Shown: positions 34,709 to 43,685 of the stretch, one piece after another
How positions within the stretch are numbered: the first letter of the stretch is position 1
Layout of the letters: every line of letters begins with the position of its first letter
DNA from: Betaproteobacteria bacterium MOLA814
GTDB lineage: Bacteria > Pseudomonadota > Gammaproteobacteria > Burkholderiales > Burkholderiaceae_C
DNA: 64,000 nt
Direction: 5' to 3'
Assembly: GCA_000496475.1 (NCBI GenBank)
Contig: AYMW01000001.1
Location: forward strand, 40,858-104,857
Made by a program: the position numbers and the translations under genes
Notes under the pieces: model-generated
What the model was told of the DNA's origin: nothing
Databases searched by the model: none
What the model saw: the letters and a program-made list of their open reading frames with translations, nothing else

Positions 34709-35203
34709 TTAAGCCCATGTTTGAGAGCTCTTAGCCCTCAACACGCAGCCAGCAATTAGCCATGACATGCCCTGGCCAGACACTGGTTCCAAACGATACA
34801 CAGCAACCCATCCATTCCCTTGCGCATCCGTCATCGCAACTGGTTGGATGATGGCTTCGCCATCCGACTCAGGTGCAAGAAATGTCACAGACGTTGGCCT
34901 GTAGACAACTGGGTAACTGCTTTGCACCATCTGTAAAAACTTCTCTGGCGTACCAAACAAGGCTTTGATATTTGGCGCTGCGTAAGAAAACGCACGCGAC
35001 GCGTCGTCAGCAGCAAAAGCATCAAGTTGAGCCTGAACAACCATAGCAATTGCAATAGCGTTTGTTTTGGAAACAACTGGGCTAGCAGCAAGCAACACGC
35101 GGTAAACGCCGTTCTTTTGCACGTGGGCCGAGGGCTGAACTGTAGCAGTAGCCACCCCACTTAAAAAGCAACACAGCAGCACGGAAGAAAATATTTTCAA
35201 CAT
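34709..35203 (-). CDS. DUF4864-containing exported protein
   Basis: The protein has 164 residues from ATG 35203. A signal peptide is followed by VVQAQLDAFAADDASRAFSY and YPVVYRPTSVTFL, which I associate with DUF4864. The function is unknown; it is likely periplasmic. GAGG is upstream of the start. It stands alone on the minus strand. Confidence 0.75.
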   Translation of the reverse strand: MLKIFSSVLLCCFLSGVATATVQPSAHVQKNGVYRVLLAASPVVSKTNAIAIAMVVQAQLDAFAADDASRAFSYAAPNIKALFGTPEKFLQMVQSSYPVVYRPTSVTFLAPESDGEAIIQPVAMTDAQGNGWVAVYRLEPVSGQGMSWLIAGCVLRAKSSQTWA

Positions 35204-35256
35204 AGTAAACCTCGCTCTAAACATGACAAAACTATGCACCAAATGCCCATGCAACG

Positions 35257-35424
35257 TTGACATCGCACAAGCGACCTAAGCACTGCAAAGGTTATTACCG
35301 CACGCTTTTCTTAAACAAAGAGAATGTCAATGAGGCATTGAAAGCCACTGGCTACTTAGACGGTTGGACAAACCTACCGAAGTTTTGCATTAAAGACCTC
35401 AAGTCTAAGTCAACCAACTTTTAA
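35257..35424 (+). CDS. Possible 55-residue ORF (TTG start)
   Basis: A stop-free frame encodes YYRTLFLNKENVNEALKATG, then YLDGWTNLPKFCIKDLKSKS and a TAA at 35422-35424. Composition looks protein-like, but there is no ATG and no clear ribosome site. The frame is open upstream to 35227. It may be a gene relic. Confidence 0.3.
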   Translation: MTSHKRPKHCKGYYRTLFLNKENVNEALKATGYLDGWTNLPKFCIKDLKSKSTNF

Positions 35425-35443
35425 CAGATGTTGTGCACGCTTT

Positions 35444-35510
35444 GCATTGCATTGCAATGCATTGCAATGCGTTGCGCTGTGCAAAGCCATCTGGGCCCCA
35501 GATGGCTTTG
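35444..35510. repeat. GCATTGCAATGC palindromic repeats followed by a strong hairpin
   Basis: 35444-35470 is built of overlapping self-complementary GCATTGCAATGC units. 35482-35510 is an almost perfect hairpin (CAAAGCCATCTGGG with CCCAGATGGCTTTG). No T run follows on either strand. The hairpin may end transcription of the decarboxylase gene from the right. Confidence 0.55.
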
Positions 35511-35615
35511 TATGTGTCAGGTCGACAACCCGTGATGTATTGGATCCTAAGCTCACTGCAATCTACAAATCTCTACACCTCACAATGACTCTGCAGCGGT
35601 ACTGGTTATAACCTT

Positions 35616-37898
35616 CTATGTAGCACGCACACAGTCTGCAAAAAACCGTTTCACGCCGGAGTCATCCAATATGCCAACTATGCCGTGTATGTCAGTTTCA
35701 AAGCCTGGGCACTGCGCGCTGAGTTCACGCGAGAACTTCAGGTAGTCAACAATGCGTTGGTTAAACACTTCTCCGGGCACCAACAACGGAATACCTGGCG
35801 GGTACGGGGTAATTAGGCTGGTAGTGATACGACCTAACAAATCATCAATTGGTACACGTTCAGTGGTACGTCGCGCAATGTGTGCGAACGCATCGCCGGG
35901 CGTCATGGCTGGCGTGTGGTCGCTCAGGTACATGTCAGTTGTGACGCGCGCGATGTCGTGCTTGGCATACATGGCATGCAGGTGTTGGCTCAAGTCGCGC
36001 AGGCCCATGCGCTCATATTTTTTATTGGCTTTTGAAAATTCCGGCAAAATTTTCCACATAGGCTGGTTGCGATCGTAATCGTCCTTGAACTGTTGCAAAG
36101 CAGTCAACAACGTGTTCCATCGGCCTTTGGTTATGCCAATGGTGAACATGATGAAGAAGCTATACAAGCCCGTTTTTTCAACCACCACGCCGTGCTCGGC
36201 CAAGAACTTGGTCACTATAGATGCCGGTATCCCTGTCTCTGCAAAGGTGCCGTCTACATCGAGGCCCGGCGTGACAATGGTGGCCTTAATGGGGTCCAAC
36301 ATGTTGAAGCCATCAGCCAAGTCGCCGAAGCCGTGCCAGTTGTTGTCCTTACCCATTCCCAACACCCAGTCGGCAGGCTCACCGATACCCTCGTCTGTGT
36401 CGTCCGATAACTCGTTGACTTTGGGGCCCCAAACTTTAAACCACCAGTCTTGGTTGCCATAGTCTTTGGCCACTTTGCGCATGGCACGCCTAAAGTCTAA
36501 GCATTCCAAAATACTCTCTTCCACCAATGCGGTGCCCGCTGGGGGCTCCATCATGGCAGCGGCCACATCACAGCTGGCAATAATGGCATATTGTGGTGAT
36601 GTCGAGGTGTGCATGAGGTAAGCCTCGTTGAACAAGTGCGTATCCAATTTCACCGTTTTAGAATCTTGGACCAACACATGGCTGGCTTGGCTGATACCTG
36701 CTAGCAGCTTGTGCAATGACTGGGTGACATACACGACGGCGTGCTCTGGACGCTCGCGGTTTTTACCCATCGCGTGGTAAGTACCATAGAACGGGTGAAA
36801 GGCAGCATGGGGCAACCACGCTTCGTCAAAATGCAAGTTGGTGACGTAGCCGTCCAACATGCCCTTGATGGTTTCGGTGTTGTACAGCACACCGTCGTAG
36901 GTGCTTTGTGTGAGTGTTAAAACGCGGGGTTCGACCGTGTCAGCGTCGTAGTCTTTGAGCAGTGGGTTGTTGCGAATTTTTTCGCGAATGGTTTCAGGCT
37001 CAAACTCACTTTGCGCAATAGGGCCAATAATGCCGTAGTGGTTGCGGGTGGGCTTAAGAAATACGGGGATAGCGCCAGTCATGATGATGGCGTGCAGCAC
37101 GGATTTGTGACAATTGCGGTCAACCACCACCACATCGCCTGGTGCAACCGTGTGGTGCCACACCATTTTGTTGCTGGTGCTGGTGCCGTTGGTTACAAAA
37201 AAGCAATGGTCAGCATTAAAAATACGCGCCGCATTGCGCTCACTTTCGGCAATTGGGCCGGTATGGTCAAGCAACTGGCCCAACTCTTCAACCGCATTAC
37301 AGACATCGGCGCGCAGCATGTTTTCGCCAAAAAACTGGTGAAACATTTGACCTACTGGTGACTTTAAAAACGCCACACCACCAGAGTGTCCTGGGCAGTG
37401 CCAAGAGTAGGAGCCATCTTCTGCATAGTCCAGCAATGCCTTAAAGAATGGCGGCTGAATGCCTTCAAGGTAGCTTTTGGCCTCGCGGATAATGTGACGC
37501 GCTACAAACTCAGGCGTGTCTTCGAACATGTGAATAAAACCGTGCAACTCGCGCAACACGTCATTGGGTATGTGGCGTGAGGTTTTGGTCTCGCCATGTA
37601 CGTAAATCGGCACATCGGCATTTTTACGGCGAACAACCTCAATAAAGCCTCGCAGCCGCTCAACGGCGGGATCAATGTCAGGGCCTTGCGTGACTTCTTC
37701 ATCGTCAATGGACAGAATAAATGCGCTGGCCCTGCTTTGCTGTTGGGCAAACTGGCTTAAATCACCATAGCTGGTGACACCCAGCACCTCGACCCCCTCG
37801 CTCTCTATGGCTTGAGCCAAGGCGCGAATACCTAAACCGGACGTATTCTCCGAGCGAAAGTCCTCGTCAATGATGACAATGGGGAAGCGGAATTTCAT
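35616..37898 (-). CDS. Orn/Lys/Arg decarboxylase family (inducible type)
   Basis: The protein has 760 residues from ATG 37898. It has an N-terminal response-regulator-like wing domain (~1-130, FPIVIIDEDFRSENTSG), a large PLP domain with the Lys in VTQSLHKLLAG, FDEAWLPHAAFHPFYG and YSWHCPGHSGG, and a C-terminal domain. It decarboxylates lysine, ornithine or arginine to a polyamine precursor and consumes a proton. Which substrate is used cannot be told from motifs alone. The window also has speD and speE, so it could feed spermidine synthesis. Confidence 0.9.
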   Translation of the reverse strand: MKFRFPIVIIDEDFRSENTSGLGIRALAQAIESEGVEVLGVTSYGDLSQFAQQQSRASAFILSIDDEEVTQGPDIDPAVERLRGFIEVVRRKNADVPIYVHGETKTSRHIPNDVLRELHGFIHMFEDTPEFVARHIIREAKSYLEGIQPPFFKALLDYAEDGSYSWHCPGHSGGVAFLKSPVGQMFHQFFGENMLRADVCNAVEELGQLLDHTGPIAESERNAARIFNADHCFFVTNGTSTSNKMVWHHTVAPGDVVVVDRNCHKSVLHAIIMTGAIPVFLKPTRNHYGIIGPIAQSEFEPETIREKIRNNPLLKDYDADTVEPRVLTLTQSTYDGVLYNTETIKGMLDGYVTNLHFDEAWLPHAAFHPFYGTYHAMGKNRERPEHAVVYVTQSLHKLLAGISQASHVLVQDSKTVKLDTHLFNEAYLMHTSTSPQYAIIASCDVAAAMMEPPAGTALVEESILECLDFRRAMRKVAKDYGNQDWWFKVWGPKVNELSDDTDEGIGEPADWVLGMGKDNNWHGFGDLADGFNMLDPIKATIVTPGLDVDGTFAETGIPASIVTKFLAEHGVVVEKTGLYSFFIMFTIGITKGRWNTLLTALQQFKDDYDRNQPMWKILPEFSKANKKYERMGLRDLSQHLHAMYAKHDIARVTTDMYLSDHTPAMTPGDAFAHIARRTTERVPIDDLLGRITTSLITPYPPGIPLLVPGEVFNQRIVDYLKFSRELSAQCPGFETDIHGIVGILDDSGVKRFFADCVRAT

Positions 37899-38023
37899 GT
37901 TTGTGTCCAAGAGTGATCTAACCAGCCACTCAGTGTAAAAGACTAAGGTATGCCCACACGGCACTTGGCGCATTAATCATACATACTGTAGTGAACAACT
38001 AACACTGAAAAAAGGGAGATGCT

Positions 38024-38488
38024 ATGGGTATTACAGGATGGTGGTGGGTTGCCTTCTTCGCCTTGGTTGGCGCAGAACTGGTCACGGGCACGTTTTACTT
38101 GCTCATGGCAGCTTTGGGCGTTGCAGCGGCAGCGCTGATGAGCCATGCTGATACATCTCTGGCTCAACAGGTTGCAATTGCAGCAGCCATTTCTTCAGGC
38201 TCGGTGGCATTTTGGCACTTCACACGTTTGCACAGACGCAACGCCCAACATGCACCCCTAGACGCCGTCAGCGCAATGGATATTGGCCAATCAGTCACCG
38301 TTGTTGAATGGCGTGGCGACACCACAGCTCTTGTGCGCTACCGGGGCGCAAATTGGACCGCCCTGCCCGCCGAGTCATACACCGAACTGCTCGTTGGCAC
38401 CCACCAAATCGTGTCTATGGAAGGCGCACGTTTGCGGATAGCACCCACGGCACCCAACCCAACAGCCGTACCACCAACAAACACATAA
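38024..38488 (+). CDS. NfeD-family membrane protein
   Basis: The protein has 154 residues. Two or three hydrophobic segments (WWVAFFALVGAELVTGTFYL) are followed by an OB-fold domain (MDIGQSVTVVEWRGDTTALV, then ALPAES). NfeD proteins work with stomatin-like SPFH proteins in membrane microdomains. The SPFH gene follows 24 bp later, giving the classical pair. Confidence 0.92.
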   Translation: MGITGWWWVAFFALVGAELVTGTFYLLMAALGVAAAALMSHADTSLAQQVAIAAAISSGSVAFWHFTRLHRRNAQHAPLDAVSAMDIGQSVTVVEWRGDTTALVRYRGANWTALPAESYTELLVGTHQIVSMEGARLRIAPTAPNPTAVPPTNT

Positions 38489-38512
38489 CATCAACCAGAA
38501 GGAAGTAAGTAA

Positions 38513-39430
38513 ATGGAAATCACCATCGTATTCGCCGTTGTAGCGGTTATTTTTATCGCACGAGCCATCAAAATCGTGCCACAGCAATCCGCATGGGTCG
38601 TTGAACGCTTGGGCAAATACACCGGCGCGTTGCCAGCAGGATTGAATTTCATCATTCCTTTTTTAGACCGTGTCGCCTACAAGCACTCGCTCAAAGAAAT
38701 ACCACTTGATGTTCCTAGCCAGATCTGTATAACCAAAGACAACACTCAGCTAGAAGTAGATGGCATTTTGTACTTCCAAGTGACAGACCCACAGCGGGCC
38801 AGTTACGGCTCAAGCAACTACATCATGGCCATCACGCAATTGGCGCAAACCACGCTTCGCAGCGTGATTGGTAAGCTCGAACTTGATAAAACCTTTGAAG
38901 AACGTGAAATCATCAACGCGCAAATTGTGGCGGCCATTGATGACGCAGCACTGAACTGGGGCGTCAAGGTATTGCGCTACGAAATTAAAGATTTAACGCC
39001 CCCCACTGAAATTTTACGTGCCATGCAGGCACAAATTACAGCTGAAAGAGAAAAGCGAGCCCTGATCGCCGCCTCCGAGGGACGCCGTCAAGAGCAAATC
39101 AACATCGCTACTGGAGCACGTGAAGCTGCCATTGCGAGGTCAGAGGGTGACAAACAAGCCGCTATCAATACAGCCGAGGGTGAGGCTGCCGCTATATTGA
39201 CCGTTGCCAATGCTTCAGCCCAGGCCATTGAACGTATAGGATTGGCCATACAACAACCGGGCGGTGTCAACGCTGTACAGCTACAAGTCGCAGAAAAAGC
39301 GGTTGAGGCCTACAGCCAGGTGGCGTCTAACTCACAGGCCACACTTATAGTGCCCAGCAATATGAGCGAAACAGCGGGCTTGGTAGGCACTGTTATGAAA
39401 CTGATGCAAGGCTCAAAACCTATCCCATAA
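38513..39430 (+). CDS. SPFH/Band 7 (stomatin-like, QmcA-type) protein
   Basis: The protein has 305 residues. An N-terminal membrane anchor (ITIVFAVVAVIFIARAI) is followed by the SPFH domain (QQSAWVVERLGKYTGALPAG) and a coiled-coil with Ala/Glu repeats (EGDKQAAINTAEGEAAAIL). It forms oligomeric scaffolds at the inner membrane and may modulate FtsH-type proteolysis. It is in an operon with nfeD. AGAAGGAAG precedes the start. Confidence 0.93.
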   Translation: MEITIVFAVVAVIFIARAIKIVPQQSAWVVERLGKYTGALPAGLNFIIPFLDRVAYKHSLKEIPLDVPSQICITKDNTQLEVDGILYFQVTDPQRASYGSSNYIMAITQLAQTTLRSVIGKLELDKTFEEREIINAQIVAAIDDAALNWGVKVLRYEIKDLTPPTEILRAMQAQITAEREKRALIAASEGRRQEQINIATGAREAAIARSEGDKQAAINTAEGEAAAILTVANASAQAIERIGLAIQQPGGVNAVQLQVAEKAVEAYSQVASNSQATLIVPSNMSETAGLVGTVMKLMQGSKPIP

Positions 39431-39477
39431 CCCCGCAACGTTGACGCCTGTTTCCCTGCTAGAATCGATAGCTACGC

Positions 39478-39568
39478 GGAAAGGTGGATGAGTGGTTTAA
39501 GTCGCACGCCTGGAAAGCGTGTGTGGGTTCATAGCCCACCGAGGGTTCGAATCCCTCCTTTTCCGCCA
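39478..39568 (+). tRNA. tRNA-Ser(GGA)
   Basis: The acceptor stem is GGAAAGG with CTTTTCC. The D-arm begins TGGATGAGTGG. The anticodon loop is CTGGAAA (anticodon GGA), a long variable arm is typical of tRNA-Ser, and the T-arm is GGGTTCGAATCCC. CCA is encoded. A strong hairpin terminator follows. Confidence 0.95.
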
Positions 39569-39576
39569 CGGCATTT

Positions 39577-39612
39577 AAACCCTTGTAAGTCAATGATTTA
39601 CAAGGGTTTTTT
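39577..39612 (+). terminator. Rho-independent terminator after tRNA-Ser
   Basis: AAACCCTTGTAA and TTACAAGGGTTT form a 12-bp stem with a 9-base loop, ending in a T run. Confidence 0.85.
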
Positions 39613-39742
39613 ACTTACAGGGTGTGGGTCTTAACCCCTTACGATCACCCTATTGACCTACCTTCAACACGTGGGATAGTCCATGAGTCGTCAATTGCAA
39701 TTAGCTGTGCCAGCAACTGCAAATTCCACATAAACTAAAGCT

Positions 39743-40120
39743 ATGCCAACACCACGCAGCTCGCCTATCTTTAAAAAAACAATCGCCTGTGCGTTGTTAC
39801 ATCTTGGCTTTATGACCAGCGGCTTTGCCAGCGACTGGACGCAGCCGTACAGCCCAACCCGCGGAGAGTGGCTGACATACGAGGTCAAACGTGATGTCGA
39901 GCAACTCACGGACCTATGGAGCAACAGAGTGGCATTGATCGTGGCCGTAGATCCTAAGAAACAAGTAGTCGATATTTTGATTTCGACTGCCGGACAACAA
40001 GCACTCCCTGGTGGGCAGAACTGCGAACTGCATAAACAGGCCATTGAACAGCGCGCCAGACGCACGCTGAGACAATTTGACTGGTCTATGGACGGGCAAG
40101 TCTTTGTAACCTGCCTCTAG
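39743..40120 (+). CDS. Exported protein of unknown function
   Basis: The protein has 125 residues. An N-terminal signal-like segment (ACALLHLGFMTSGFAS) is followed by a mature domain with two Cys residues (GGQNCELHKQ and FVTCL) that may pair. Sequence such as RGEWLTYEVKRDVEQLTDLW does not call up a known family. A terminator lies 90 bp downstream. Confidence 0.55.
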   Translation: MPTPRSSPIFKKTIACALLHLGFMTSGFASDWTQPYSPTRGEWLTYEVKRDVEQLTDLWSNRVALIVAVDPKKQVVDILISTAGQQALPGGQNCELHKQAIEQRARRTLRQFDWSMDGQVFVTCL

Positions 40121-40210
40121 CTTGCTGTTGCACAGCACACGTTGCTCACACCCAGTTCGCCACCCACAACCCAGCGAACACCTAACGAGTTAAAGCGCTG
40201 AAACGTTACA

Positions 40211-40247
40211 AAAAAAGCCCTGTCACCGTTGGTCACAGGGCTTTTTT
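40211..40247. terminator. Bidirectional rho-independent terminator
   Basis: GCCCTGT and ACAGGGC (extended by ACC/GGT after one mismatch) are flanked by an A run on the left and a T run on the right. It can end both the 39743-40120 gene and the leftward dnaX-ybaB-recR operon. Confidence 0.9.
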
Positions 40248-40267
40248 CATTGGTGAAAGCAACGGGT

Positions 40268-40912
40268 TCAGCGTCTTGCCAATAAGGAGTGAGCGATGGT
40301 ACCGAGATCCACATACTCCAGTTCACTGCCTACAGGCACGCCACGCGACAGGCGAGTAACCCGCACGGGCAGGTCCTTCATGGCTTGGGCAATGACGTGG
40401 GCTGTGGCTTCCCCTTCGGCTGTAAAGTTGGTCGCCAAAATCACCTCATCGATAGGCACACGCGTGTGAATGGGTGAGTCTGTTTGCGCGTCATCTGTGT
40501 CCGCGTGCTGGGGTGCAACGCGGTCAAACAACCGGCGAAGCCCAATCTCTTTGGGGCCTACACCGTCTAGTGGGCTGAGCCTACCCATCAGCACAAAGTA
40601 CAAACCTTTAAAGGCCCCTGTGCGTTCAAGGGCGGCTTGGTCCGCAGGCGTTTCCACCACGCACAACTGAGTGGCATCGCGCGATACATCAGTGCAGGTA
40701 GCACATACGAGTTCTTCTGTCAGCGTGTAACAACATGCGCAGTGACGTATGCGAGCCGCAGCATCTTCCAGCGCTCTGGCTATATGGCGAGCACCCTCTA
40801 GGTCTTGTTGCATTAGGTAAAAAGCCATGCGAGATGCAGACTTCGCCCCAACACCAGGCAGACGTTGTAGCGCTAGAGTCAGCATGTCTAACGCACCATT
40901 GGACTTTGCCAC
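40268..40912 (-). CDS. recR: Recombination mediator RecR
   Basis: The protein has 214 residues. A helix-hairpin-helix ([20 protein letters not shown]) is followed by a zinc finger ([17 protein letters not shown]) and a Toprim domain ([20 protein letters not shown]). With RecF/RecO it loads RecA at gaps. It is the last gene of dnaX-ybaB-recR, 8 bp after ybaB. An acidic insert ([16 protein letters not shown]) in the Toprim region is slightly longer than usual. Confidence 0.95.
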   Translation of the reverse strand: MAKSNGALDMLTLALQRLPGVGAKSASRMAFYLMQQDLEGARHIARALEDAAARIRHCACCYTLTEELVCATCTDVSRDATQLCVVETPADQAALERTGAFKGLYFVLMGRLSPLDGVGPKEIGLRRLFDRVAPQHADTDDAQTDSPIHTRVPIDEVILATNFTAEGEATAHVIAQAMKDLPVRVTRLSRGVPVGSELEYVDLGTIAHSLLARR

Positions 40913-40920
40913 AACTGCGC

Positions 40921-41250
40921 TTAAAAGGGCAGCTTCATGCCACCCATACCTGGCATGCCTGCCGTGATTTTGCCAAGCTTGGCTTCAGATGTTGATTCAG
41001 CGTTGCGCACCGCATCGTTAAACGCTGCGGCCACCAAGTCTTCAAGCATCTCTTTGTCGTCGCCCATCAGTGACTGATCAATTTCAACGCGACGCACATC
41101 GTTTTTGCATGTCATCGTAATTTTTACCAAACCTGAGCCAGATTGGCCTTGCACTTCCACATCGGCCAACTCAGCCTGGGCTTTTTTAAGGTTGTCTTGC
41201 ATGGCTTGCGCTTGTTTCATCAAGCCAGCCATTTGTCCTTTGTTAAACAT
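40921..41250 (-). CDS. ybaB: YbaB/EbfC nucleoid-associated protein
   Basis: The protein has 109 residues. An N-terminal helix ([20 protein letters not shown]) is followed by [20 protein letters not shown]. The C-terminal tail is [12 protein letters not shown]. It is a dimeric DNA-binding protein of the cytoplasm. It lies between dnaX and recR as in most bacteria. Confidence 0.95.
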   Translation of the reverse strand: MFNKGQMAGLMKQAQAMQDNLKKAQAELADVEVQGQSGSGLVKITMTCKNDVRRVEIDQSLMGDDKEMLEDLVAAAFNDAVRNAESTSEAKLGKITAGMPGMGGMKLPF

Positions 41251-41293
41251 AGTGTGTCCTTTTATAAAAAATCAAATAACGAGAAATGTAAGT

Positions 41294-43375
41294 TCAGGTC
41301 TCAAGCGCAGCATTGCTGGTAAGCGAGGCAATAGCTTTCAGGCTGCCTGGCACAATCGTGGCACCAAACTCAGCCATCATTTGTTGTGCAAATGGGTCGT
41401 TCAAAATAACCTGCTCCGCTTCATGCAAAGCTTGTGCAGCCTGGGCTGCTAAACGCTTGGCAGGTGTGTCGTACACCACACCCAACTCAATGCCCAACTG
41501 CACATGAATACCTGCTTGCGCCATGGCTTGCTGCAACCGTTCACGGTTTGCACCCTGGTTGAGCGACTCCCGTTCGATACGCAGCAACCAATGCGTAGGT
41601 TGGCTGGCTTCATCCGTGGCAACCAGCTGCGACTGCAAGGCCAGCTCTCTCACTAGAGCACCTATTCGCTCTTGCGCGATTAACTGCTGAACGGTTGTCA
41701 GCCACAAATCGCCTTCGGGTGTGCAGAGCAGCTTGGCGTCTAGATGTGTCGGGGCGGAGGTGCGCGCATCAACAGCGACTTGGGGCACTCTGTCATCGCT
41801 GGCTTGGCGCACTGGCATGCGCGTGGTTGGGACAGCAACCGCGGTGGGCTCTGGGGACACTATGGGTGCAACCAGTTGCGCTGTTGCAGCTGGGGCAACT
41901 GGTGCTGACGCAGGAGTTGGCGCTGGTGCGAGCACAGAAATAGGTCCTACAGAATCGGCATTCTCGACCTGTACATCACGGGGTGATGGATGTGCAACTG
42001 CGCCACGAAGCTGCACGGGCTCACCAACACCGTGGTCGTGTGTTGCCATGGGCTGTGTCTTGGCGTCAGCATTTTCAGCCGCCGGTTTGTTGGTGGGCAG
42101 CGTTTGCGTTTGTATGTACGCTGTGTTGTCGTCATCGCTGGACACACGCAACCCAATTTCAAGCGCTTCTTCTGGCGTTGCGGCCAGCGGCTTGGACACT
42201 GCATGTGGTGCCACAACGCTTTTGTCGGTAGCGGCTGCAGAATTATTCAGGCTTTTTTTTTCGGCCGATGCTTGGACTGCTCCAGGCTTAAACGCCAGCA
42301 AGCGCAACAAAATCATTGTCAGCGCTGCGTATTCATCTGGTGCCAAGCCCAAGTCTCCACGACCATGTATGCACAAGCTGTATAGCAGTTGCGTTTCATC
42401 TGCTGGCATTGTGTCAGCCAGCGTTGTGAGCTGAACGTAGTCAGGATCAGAGTCATCACCCGCACCGGTCACTTGCAGCACAGCCATGCGCTGCAGCACA
42501 GCGGACATGTCGTCCAATGTGGTGGCGGCACTCAAGCCCTGCAAGCGTGCTGCATCAACCATGGCAACGACATCAGCGCCCCGGTTGTCTGCCAAGGCTT
42601 GTATAAGATTAAACACATAGCTGGCGTCTACGGCTCCCAACATTTGACGGACTGGTTCTTCGTGCAACGAACCAGCGCCAAACGCAATGGCTTGGTCAGC
42701 CAAACTCAACGCATCACGCATAGATCCCTGCGCGGCTTTGCCAATAATACGCAACGCAGCCAACTCGAACGGCACAGCCTCATCAGCCAGCACATGCTGC
42801 AAATGGTCCACCACTGTTTGAGCAGGCATTGGTCGCAGGTTGAACTGCAAACACCGCGACAACACGGTAACCGGCACTTTTTGCGGGTCGGTGGTGGCCA
42901 GCACAAACTTCAAGTACTCAGGTGGCTCTTCTAGCGTTTTCAACATGGCGTTAAACGCCGGGTTGGTCAACATGTGAACCTCGTCAATCATGAACACTTT
43001 GAAGCGGCCTTGCACGGGTTTGTATACGGCTTGCTCCAACAAGCTTTGAATTTCATCAATGCCTCGATTAGACGCTGCGTCTAACTCGGTGTAGTCAACA
43101 AATCTACCTTGGTCAATATCGGTACACGCCTGACAAACGCCACAAGGCTGATCCGTGATGTCGCCTTGTCCATCAACGCCCACGCAGTTGAGTGACTTGG
43201 CCAAGATTCGAGACACCGTGGTTTTACCCACACCGCGTGTGCCCGTGAACAAGTAAGCATGGTGCAAGCGCTGTGAACGCAAGGCGTTACTCAGTGCCTG
43301 GACGACGTGCTCTTGCCCCACCAACTCAGAGAAGTTACGCGGTCTGTATTTACGTGCAAGAACGGTATAAGCCAT
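41294..43375 (-). CDS. dnaX: DNA polymerase III subunits tau and (by slippage) gamma
   Basis: The protein has 693 residues from ATG 43375. The AAA+ ATPase has GTRGVGKTT (Walker A), a zinc module (CGVCQACTDIDQG), MIDEVHML (Walker B) and sensor motifs. The clamp loader part ends near residue 370. A Pro/Ala-rich linker (APAPTPASAPVAPAAT) and a C-terminal tau domain that binds helicase and polymerase follow. An A9 run at codons 372-375 can yield a shorter gamma form; see the separate entry. An open frame upstream to 43555 overlaps the ffs gene and is not coding. Confidence 0.95.
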   Translation of the reverse strand: MAYTVLARKYRPRNFSELVGQEHVVQALSNALRSQRLHHAYLFTGTRGVGKTTVSRILAKSLNCVGVDGQGDITDQPCGVCQACTDIDQGRFVDYTELDAASNRGIDEIQSLLEQAVYKPVQGRFKVFMIDEVHMLTNPAFNAMLKTLEEPPEYLKFVLATTDPQKVPVTVLSRCLQFNLRPMPAQTVVDHLQHVLADEAVPFELAALRIIGKAAQGSMRDALSLADQAIAFGAGSLHEEPVRQMLGAVDASYVFNLIQALADNRGADVVAMVDAARLQGLSAATTLDDMSAVLQRMAVLQVTGAGDDSDPDYVQLTTLADTMPADETQLLYSLCIHGRGDLGLAPDEYAALTMILLRLLAFKPGAVQASAEKKSLNNSAAATDKSVVAPHAVSKPLAATPEEALEIGLRVSSDDDNTAYIQTQTLPTNKPAAENADAKTQPMATHDHGVGEPVQLRGAVAHPSPRDVQVENADSVGPISVLAPAPTPASAPVAPAATAQLVAPIVSPEPTAVAVPTTRMPVRQASDDRVPQVAVDARTSAPTHLDAKLLCTPEGDLWLTTVQQLIAQERIGALVRELALQSQLVATDEASQPTHWLLRIERESLNQGANRERLQQAMAQAGIHVQLGIELGVVYDTPAKRLAAQAAQALHEAEQVILNDPFAQQMMAEFGATIVPGSLKAIASLTSNAALET
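42243..42262 (-). other. A9 slippery sequence for dnaX frameshifting
   Basis: On the coding strand the sequence is GCC GAA AAA AAA AGC CTG, nine A in a row (T run 42253-42261 on the plus strand). In the -1 frame the codons are AAG CCT GAA TAA. In the +1 frame they are GCC TGA. Either slip stops within four codons at about residue 375, the expected end of gamma. It resembles the A9 transcriptional slippage site of Thermus dnaX more than the E. coli AAAAAAG ribosomal site. Confidence 0.6.
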
Positions 43376-43467
43376 AAGCCTTGATTCTATGTGCAATGAG
43401 GTGCGCGCTTGAAAGGAAGGGTAAGAAGACCGTCGGCATAAACTTTGACAGGCCGTTACAATAGTGA

Positions 43468-43565
43468 GTGACGGGCCTTCCCGCATGGTGAAGCGGCCAA
43501 CCGGGTCAGATGGGGAACCAAGCAGCCCTAACTGTGAATCCAGTGCCGGGGTCAAGGCTCGTCAC
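43468..43565 (+). ncRNA. ffs: Signal recognition particle RNA (4.5S RNA)
   Basis: The outer stem pairs GTGACGGGCCTT with AAGGCTCGTCAC. The conserved core GGGTCAGATGGGGAACCAAG and CAGCCCTAA carries the GGAA tetraloop and the asymmetric loop that binds Ffh. The small type, about 98 nt, is normal for Betaproteobacteria. It is divergent from dnaX. Confidence 0.93.
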
Positions 43566-43685
43566 CCTCATTCAAAATAGTGAATCGAGACAAGGACTTA
43601 GGTCTTTATCGCATCAGAATTCACTGATTTGTAGCATGTACCTGTTGCATGTGGTGTCACGTTGTTAGACCAACGTGAGGCCAAC

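Noticed and set aside
35444-35470. GCATTGCAATGC units as a CRISPR-like array
   Set aside because: The units overlap without spacers, so this is a simple palindromic repeat; no CRISPR array was seen in the window.
39441-39465. TTGACG and TAGAAT as the tRNA-Ser promoter
   Set aside because: The 13-bp spacer is too short for a sigma70 promoter.
41721-42434. Plus-strand ORF rich in Ala/Thr/Gly opposite dnaX
   Set aside because: It is the reverse complement of the tau linker; low complexity explains the open frame.
43445-43462. TTGACA and TACAAT upstream of ffs as a promoter pair
   Set aside because: The spacer is only 6 bp, far too short; the ffs promoter could not be fixed by eye.
43376-43555. 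N-terminal extension of the dnaX frame
   Set aside because: It runs through the SRP RNA gene on the other strand; DnaX begins at MAYTVLARKYRP.
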